Below are positions 39,653 through 44,734 of a DNA stretch of 44,734 nucleotides, piece by piece. Position 1 is the first letter of the stretch. Each line of letters opens with the position of its first letter. The notes beneath the pieces are model-generated. The model did no database searches, had not been told where the DNA came from, and saw only the letters and a list, made by a program, of their open reading frames with translations. Source of the DNA: a bacterium (lineage in GTDB: Bacteria > Patescibacteria > Dojkabacteria > SC72); the NCBI GenBank assembly GCA_029553845.1, contig JAKPKF010000355.1:1-44734 (forward strand), given 5' to 3'. A program made the position numbers and the translations under genes.

Positions 39653-42356
39653 CTACACTATCATCTCCATTCATATTCATTAGTTTTACGCCAGATGTTT
39701 GTCTTCCAAGTGTTGGAACTGCTTTAAGCTCTGATCTAATAACTTTTGCTTTTTGAGAGATAACAACTATCTCTTTCTCGTCTTTTTCAATTATCCTTGC
39801 TGAAGCTATTCTTCCTGTTTTAGGAGTTACTCTAAATGTAAAGACTCCTGTCCCCCCCCTCTTTTGAAGAGGATACTCCTTAAGTGTTGTCATCTTTCCA
39901 TATCCATTGTCTGAGAGGGTTAATAGCTTTTCATTGTCATCTTTAATTATTCCCATCCCTACTACATAGTCTGTAGGATTTTTAAACTTGATAGCTGTTA
40001 CTCCCTTTGTACTTCTTCCCATAGGTCTAACATCAGACTCTTTAAATCTAACAGATTTACCATCTGCTGTAACAATCACCACATCGTTGTTTCCTGTTGT
40101 TGGTTTTACCCATGTAAGCTGATCTCCATCTTCTAATTTAATTGCTGTTAACCCATTAGATCTAATCTTCTTGTATTCTTCAAGCGCTGTTTTCTTTATG
40201 ACACCTTTTTCTGTTGCCATCAAGAAGTATGAGTAGTTGATGTTCTCACCGCCTTCTGTTTTTTCAGTTATTGTTCCATTTGGATTTCTGGTCAAAACAG
40301 AATTAATTGTTTCGTTTTGTTCTAACTGTATAAGGTTAACCAAAGGAAGACCTTTTGCTGTTCTTCCGTATTCTGGAATTTCAAATATTCTAATGTTGAA
40401 GACTCTACCTCTGTTAGTGAATAGAAGAAGTTCATCGTGTGTATTACAAAGGAAGGCATGTTCTATGAAGTCACCTTCTTTGGTTTCGCCACCAGAAACA
40501 CCTTTGCCACCTCTTCTTTGAGATTTGTAAGTGTCTGGAGTTAATCTCTTAATATATCCAGAATGTGTTATTGTAACCAACATCTCTTCATTAGCTACCA
40601 TATCTTCTTCAGATATCTCATTTACCTGTCCTTTAACAACTTTTGTTTTTCTATCATCACCATATTTTTCTTTTATCTCTTCCAAATCTTTAGAAATGAT
40701 TTTTAAAATTCTGTCCTGATTCCCAAGTACTTCATTGTATTCTTTGATATTCTCTTGAAGTTCTTTGTATTCATTTTGTAATTTCATCCTTTCAAGAGCA
40801 GCTAATCTTCTAAGTTGCATATCTAAGATTGCTTGTGCTTGAACCTCTGTAAATTTGAAATTATCCATAAGATTTGTTTTTGCAGTTTCCTGAGTTTTAG
40901 AGCCACGGATAGTTGCAATTACCTCATCTAGCATATCTAGTGCTTTAAGAAGACCCTCAAGTATATGTGCTCTAAATCTTGCTTCAGCTAAGTCAAATTC
41001 ATATCTTCTAATGGTGACTGTTAATCTAAAAGAGAGGAATAATTCCAAGATTCTTTTTAGAGGTAATGTCTTTGGTTCCTGTTCTACCAATGCAATCATG
41101 TTCGCATTGAAGACCTTTTGCATCTCAGTATATTTGTAGAGCTTGTTGAGAACTGCTTTTGGTTGTGCGTCTCTTTTTAGTACTACTACTACTCTCATTC
41201 CTTCCCTATTCGACTCATCTCTAATGTCTGCAATGCCATCTATCTTCTTTTCTTTAACAAGGTCTGCGAATTTCTCAATCATGTGGGCTTTGTTAACTTG
41301 GAATGGTATCTCTGTGATTATGATGTTGAATCTTCCCTGCTTACCCTCTACGATTGAAGCTTTTGCTCTCTGAAGGATTCTTCCTCGACCAGTAGCATAT
41401 GCATTTAGAATTTCTTTTTGGTCATAAATGATTCCTCCAGTTGGGAAATCTGGCCCAGGTATTATCTCAATTAAATCTAGTGGTGTAATGTCTGATTTGA
41501 ATTCTGGGTATAGTACAGATTTTTCTTCAGCAATTTTCTTTCTTAATTCCTCAATATTCTTAGCGAGATTTGGGTCTGCTAAATCTACATAGTTTTCTAG
41601 GTAGTCCTCTGGTTTAGGGTTTAGTGTCTGAGGAATAATTTCTTTTGCTTCTTTTGCTTTTCTTAATTCATTGTATATGCCCTTACCTTCCCATTTGTTG
41701 CCTCTTTTTATCATTTCCTGGAGTGCAGTTATTAGCTCTCGAAGGTTGTGAGGTGGCATCTTTGTTGCCATACCCACTGCAATACCATCTGTACCGTTAG
41801 CTAATACATTTGGAAAAAGTGCTGGAAGTACGGTTGGTTCTAGTCTTGTACCATCGTAGTTTTGAGTGAATGTTACTGTTCCTTTATTTAGGTCTCTTAG
41901 AAGTTCTATGGTAATCTTTCCCATTCTTGCTTCTGTGTATCTCATTGCTGCTGCTCCATCTCCATCGATAGAACCGAAGTTTCCCTGTCCATCTACAAGT
42001 ACATATCTTGTTGAAAAATCTTGTGCTAGTTTTACAAGAGTTGGGTATACCACAGATTCACCATGAGGATGGTAGTTACCAGATGTATCTCCAGCGATTT
42101 TTGCACATTTTCTGTAATGTGCAGTAGGTGTTAATGCCAGATCATTCATAGCCACAAGAATTCTTCTTTGAGATGGTTTTAGTCCATCTTTTACTTCTGG
42201 TAGGGCCCTTGATACTATAACGGACATAGAGTAATCTAAGTAGTTGCTTTTCATTTCATCTACAATAGATCTTTGTACAACCTGTCCTGGCTTAAATGAG
42301 AGATTGAAATCTATCTCATTTGTTTCTTCTATTTTGTTATATATTTCATCAGGCAT
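39633..42356 (-). CDS. gyrA: DNA gyrase subunit A
   Basis: 907 residues. The DNA-breaking Tyr140 lies in AAMRYTEAR, after HPHGES. The GyrA box QRRGGKG, which marks gyrase rather than topoisomerase IV, is present (~625), followed by the six-bladed C-terminal DNA-wrapping domain with repeated GVTAIKF-type blades. An insertion of roughly 50 charged residues (~225-275) before LIEIIPGPDFPTGG accounts for much of the extra length over ~850. At the quinolone-contact positions, E. coli Asp82, Ser83 and Asp87 correspond to Glu100, Ser101 and Pro105. Partner of GyrB upstream; one small gene lies between them. Confidence 0.97.
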   Translation of the reverse strand: MPDEIYNKIEETNEIDFNLSFKPGQVVQRSIVDEMKSNYLDYSMSVIVSRALPEVKDGLKPSQRRILVAMNDLALTPTAHYRKCAKIAGDTSGNYHPHGESVVYPTLVKLAQDFSTRYVLVDGQGNFGSIDGDGAAAMRYTEARMGKITIELLRDLNKGTVTFTQNYDGTRLEPTVLPALFPNVLANGTDGIAVGMATKMPPHNLRELITALQEMIKRGNKWEGKGIYNELRKAKEAKEIIPQTLNPKPEDYLENYVDLADPNLAKNIEELRKKIAEEKSVLYPEFKSDITPLDLIEIIPGPDFPTGGIIYDQKEILNAYATGRGRILQRAKASIVEGKQGRFNIIITEIPFQVNKAHMIEKFADLVKEKKIDGIADIRDESNREGMRVVVVLKRDAQPKAVLNKLYKYTEMQKVFNANMIALVEQEPKTLPLKRILELFLSFRLTVTIRRYEFDLAEARFRAHILEGLLKALDMLDEVIATIRGSKTQETAKTNLMDNFKFTEVQAQAILDMQLRRLAALERMKLQNEYKELQENIKEYNEVLGNQDRILKIISKDLEEIKEKYGDDRKTKVVKGQVNEISEEDMVANEEMLVTITHSGYIKRLTPDTYKSQRRGGKGVSGGETKEGDFIEHAFLCNTHDELLLFTNRGRVFNIRIFEIPEYGRTAKGLPLVNLIQLEQNETINSVLTRNPNGTITEKTEGGENINYSYFLMATEKGVIKKTALEEYKKIRSNGLTAIKLEDGDQLTWVKPTTGNNDVVIVTADGKSVRFKESDVRPMGRSTKGVTAIKFKNPTDYVVGMGIIKDDNEKLLTLSDNGYGKMTTLKEYPLQKRGGTGVFTFRVTPKTGRIASARIIEKDEKEIVVISQKAKVIRSELKAVPTLGRQTSGVKLMNMNGDDSVATVAIL

Positions 42357-42374
42357 TATATTCTTGATTATTTA

Positions 42375-42794
42375 TTAAATTGTATCTTCAATCTTTGTCT
42401 CGGCATCTGCTTTGGCCACATCGATATCTATGGACAGAGCTTTTAGTTCTTCGTATGTCTCTGAAGTGATTTTTTCACTCGTAGGATCAGTTTTGCTAGT
42501 GCTAACATCTAGCATGCCAGCTTCTTGTCCATCCTCATTAATCATGTGTAAACAAAGATAATGTTGCTCATGCATATCTTCAACCCATATAACGCTTCGA
42601 ATTATCTCCTGTTGTAGATATTCAGTCATCAATTTATATGGTGCGGTGTTTGGATCTTTATTTAAAATTGCAACTATTTGGTCTGTATGTACTCCTAGAT
42701 ACTCAGTCATGACCTTTGCTAAAAGATCTCTACGACTCTTTCTATAGTCATGTGTCCTTTCTATCTCTGCTGTGTTAAAAAAAATTTGGTCCAT
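42375..42794 (-). CDS. Uncharacterised protein between gyrB and gyrA
   Basis: 139 residues, soluble, mixed helix/strand, acidic C-terminal half (LKALSIDIDVAKADAETKIEDT). No family recognised. A central WVEDMHEQHYLCLHM contains a His/Cys cluster but no standard metal motif. It lies 17 bases after gyrB and 18 before gyrA, so all three are probably one transcript; this suggests a gyrase-linked role but does not show it. Confidence 0.7.
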   Translation of the reverse strand: MDQIFFNTAEIERTHDYRKSRRDLLAKVMTEYLGVHTDQIVAILNKDPNTAPYKLMTEYLQQEIIRSVIWVEDMHEQHYLCLHMINEDGQEAGMLDVSTSKTDPTSEKITSETYEELKALSIDIDVAKADAETKIEDTI

Positions 42795-42811
42795 TCTTTA
42801 TGTATAAAAAT

Positions 42812-44734
42812 TTAAATATCTAAGATAGCTTTTCTTGCATACATCTGTATAAATCTTCTTCTTGGTGGAACCTCATTACCCATCAGCATTTCAAATGTTT
42901 TTTCTACTTCCTCTGCATCTTGTATCTCTACTCTTTTTAATACTCTAGTCTCTGGATTCATAGTGGTTTCCCATAACTGTTCTGGATTCATTTCTCCCAA
43001 TCCTTTGAACCTATTTTCTATAGGTGCTTTACCTTCTTTTTTAGCTTCTTTTACAAAAGCCTCTTTTTCAGCATCGTTTAAAAAATAGTATTTTTTCTTT
43101 CCAATCTCTACTTTGTGCAGTGGAGGTTGTGCTACATAGACGTACCCCTGTTCTATTAAAGGTCTAAAGAATCTAAACAGAAGCGTTAATACCAATGTTG
43201 TTATATGTAATCCATCGACATCAGCATCACTCATAATGACTATTTTGTGGTATCTAAGTTTTGAAATATCTAGTGTATCTCCAATTCCAACACCAAGTGC
43301 TGTAGTTATATCGTTAAACTCGTTGTTAGAAAGTACTCTGTCGACTCGGTATTTCTGTGTATTCATAATCTTACCTCTAAGTGGAAGAATTGCTTGTGTA
43401 TGTCTATCTCGTCCTTGTTTGGCACTGTTATGAACAAAGATTCCGCTAGCAAGAGCAAAATTATTCGTTTTTGGTACCTCTAAATCATATACATCAATTT
43501 TATCTTTAAGATATTCAATTGATTTAATCTTATGATTATAGTTTTTAACAGCATCTTCTAATTTTGTGATGTCATTATTAAAGAATCGGCTACATAGGGT
43601 AGGGATCATAAGTAGAGTTTTGTCATTTGATTCTTTTCTTATAGAGTTATATGCTTCAACAGAAATTTCGCCAGAGTTCTCATACACGGTTCGAAGAGCT
43701 TTTAGACTTCTGTCAAGATAAGTTCGGTTGTAAGCCTTGTAATGTTTGTAGCCGTCCTTTAAATCTTTATAGATTTTATTTTCTAAGTTATATCTATCAG
43801 AGAGTAAGTGTGTGAATATCCATTTTGAAGTTGATGGATTCAAAACCATCTCATAGCCCTCAATAGTAACCCTACCTTTTCTCTCAGAGAGTTTCTTATA
43901 GAGGGGCATAAGTGAATCATTTGTAGTTAAGTCTTTGGCTTTTCTGTACGAACCATCTCTCAACATAAATTTATGGTCAGGAGTTGCGATGATTTCTTCA
44001 GTATTATCTAAGGTAATTTTTATTACAGAGGCATTCCTTTTTGTTCTTCTTACATTCCGAATTGGTGCTATTGCTATCTGATTCTCTTTTGAAATTGTAT
44101 AGCAATAGTTTGTTTTCCCAACTCTTTGTTCTTGGATTAACTCTAAGAAGCTTAAAGACCTTCCGTCTGTTAGTGCAATTTTAGTATCTGCAGAAAAACA
44201 TCCACCTGCAGAATCTCCTTCTACTATGAACAATTCACTTTCTGCTGGATCCTTACTAGAACAATCTGCTAGTTTACCAGGAAGACTTGTACTTTCAAGA
44301 ACACCTTTTCTGATAACAGCATCTCTTGCGGCTTTTGCTGCTGCCTTCGCTTTGTTAGCTAAGACGGCCTTTCCAATTATGCTTTTACCTTCATTTGGAT
44401 GTTCTTCAAGATATACCAGAAGTTCATCTCTTACTAATTTGCCTACAATACCTTTAACCTCAGGATTATTTAATTTGATTTTTGTTTGGCCCTCAAATTG
44501 AGGATTTGGAACTTTCACTGAAATAACAGCAGTTAGTCCCTCTCTTACATCATCTCCGCTAAGGGTTCCATTTAATCCTTTAAGTAATTCTGCCTTTTGA
44601 GCATATGTATTAAATGCACTTGTAAGAGCGGTTCTGAATCCTGCTAAATGTGTACCACCCTCTGGATTTATGATGTTGTTCGTGTAGCATCTAACATCCT
44701 CCTCCATTCCATCTGTGTACTGCAAAGCCACCTC
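42812..44734 (-). CDS. gyrB: DNA gyrase subunit B with in-frame intein, 5'-truncated
   Basis: The C-terminal 640 residues encoded here; the frame runs off the window end, so the ATPase N-terminus is missing. Visible are the transducer domain end (GTHLAGFRTALTSAFN), the Toprim domain with EGDSAGG, IMSDADVDGLHI and PPLHKV, and the C-terminal gyrase tail with RFKGLGEMNPEQLW. The Toprim motif EGDSAGG/SAKQGRDR is split exactly by a 258-residue intein (43427-44200). After splicing the visible part would be about 382 residues. GyrB supplies ATP-driven strand passage for supercoiling with GyrA. Confidence 0.96.
   Translation of the reverse strand, partial: EVALQYTDGMEEDVRCYTNNIINPEGGTHLAGFRTALTSAFNTYAQKAELLKGLNGTLSGDDVREGLTAVISVKVPNPQFEGQTKIKLNNPEVKGIVGKLVRDELLVYLEEHPNEGKSIIGKAVLANKAKAAAKAARDAVIRKGVLESTSLPGKLADCSSKDPAESELFIVEGDSAGGCFSADTKIALTDGRSLSFLELIQEQRVGKTNYCYTISKENQIAIAPIRNVRRTKRNASVIKITLDNTEEIIATPDHKFMLRDGSYRKAKDLTTNDSLMPLYKKLSERKGRVTIEGYEMVLNPSTSKWIFTHLLSDRYNLENKIYKDLKDGYKHYKAYNRTYLDRSLKALRTVYENSGEISVEAYNSIRKESNDKTLLMIPTLCSRFFNNDITKLEDAVKNYNHKIKSIEYLKDKIDVYDLEVPKTNNFALASGIFVHNSAKQGRDRHTQAILPLRGKIMNTQKYRVDRVLSNNEFNDITTALGVGIGDTLDISKLRYHKIVIMSDADVDGLHITTLVLTLLFRFFRPLIEQGYVYVAQPPLHKVEIGKKKYYFLNDAEKEAFVKEAKKEGKAPIENRFKGLGEMNPEQLWETTMNPETRVLKRVEIQDAEEVEKTFEMLMGNEVPPRRRFIQMYARKAILDI
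43427..44200 (-). mobile_element. GyrB intein, 258 residues
   Basis: Begins with Cys1 (CFSADTKIALTDG, block A), has block B TPDH (Thr73-His76), block F (YDLEVPKTNNFALA, ~238) and block G ending GIFVHN (His257-Asn258), followed by extein Ser+1. All residues for Cys-type protein splicing are present. The middle ~105 residues (110-215) are larger than a minimal intein but show no LAGLIDADG motif, so the homing nuclease is absent, degenerate or of another type. Removal restores EGDSAGG-SAKQGRDR exactly. Confidence 0.93.

Noticed and set aside
1..44734. CRISPR array or insertion sequence
   Set aside because: No regularly spaced repeats, cas genes or transposase genes were seen.

Overview
This window is a low-GC, densely packed bacterial chromosome segment that reads as a member of the Candidate Phyla Radiation (Patescibacteria). 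The evidence is: adjacent ribose-1,5-bisphosphate isomerase and AMP phosphorylase genes (the archaeal-type nucleotide pathway known from several CPR phyla); no ribosomal protein L9 gene after the rpsF-ssb-rpsR operon; many divergent small membrane and envelope proteins; an intein in GyrB; and promoters whose -10 boxes sit 5-9 bases before the start codon, implying leaderless or nearly leaderless mRNAs. The exact phylum (Dojkabacteria, Katanobacteria or Microgenomates-like) cannot be fixed from this stretch alone. The genetic code looks standard: AMP phosphorylase and the 35161-35754 gene both stop at TGA, and no gene has an in-frame TGA.

Layout. 1-3425 (+): truncated beta-CASP RNase, R15P isomerase and AMP phosphorylase, a possible RNA/NMP salvage unit. 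3426-5270 (-): secreted transglutaminase-like protein. 5319-7734 (+): ychF, then rpsF-ssb-rpsR closed by a clear terminator. 7823-12554 (+): an unusual two-gene pair (possible GlmL-like actin-fold protein plus a possible barrel-sandwich protein), then S41 and HtrA envelope proteases. 14764-12537 (-): rpmE-prfA-prmC, a translation termination unit. 14854-17227 (+): CsoR-fold protein without its metal ligands, a metallo-beta-lactamase fold protein without its metal ligands, dnaB and tRNA-Leu(CAA). 17252-27268 (+): zinc-ribbon membrane protein, Lgt-like membrane protein, RluA-type pseudouridine synthase, LytR_C protein, TraD-like ATPase, then yebC-ruvC-ruvA-ruvB and a membrane protein. 27269-27727: a long gap before a Xer-type recombinase with large insertions.

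29098-39652 is the accessory-looking part. It holds two unknown proteins, one of them large and low-complexity, and a surface-glycan set (fused GT4-GT2 glycosyltransferase, large polytopic protein, small membrane-anchored protein). It also holds a gene of clearly different base composition with its own Shine-Dalgarno site and structured flanks. Next comes a cell-wall set: VanY-type carboxypeptidase, sortase and a 75-residue protein that looks like a minimal sortase substrate behind a near-consensus promoter. Last are a small gene bracketed by 14-bp inverted repeats and two tiny coiled-coil/charged genes. The only convincing Shine-Dalgarno sites in the window are in this part. 39633-44734 (-) is a gyrB-orf139-gyrA unit; GyrB carries a 258-residue intein exactly inside its EGDSAGG/SAKQGRDR motif.

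The most unusual items are the sortase and mini-substrate pair, the branched hairpin and the competing hairpins flanking the GC-rich gene, the inverted-repeat-bracketed gene, the GyrB intein, the CsoR-fold and MBL-fold proteins that have lost their metal ligands, and the GlmL-like/barrel-sandwich pair.
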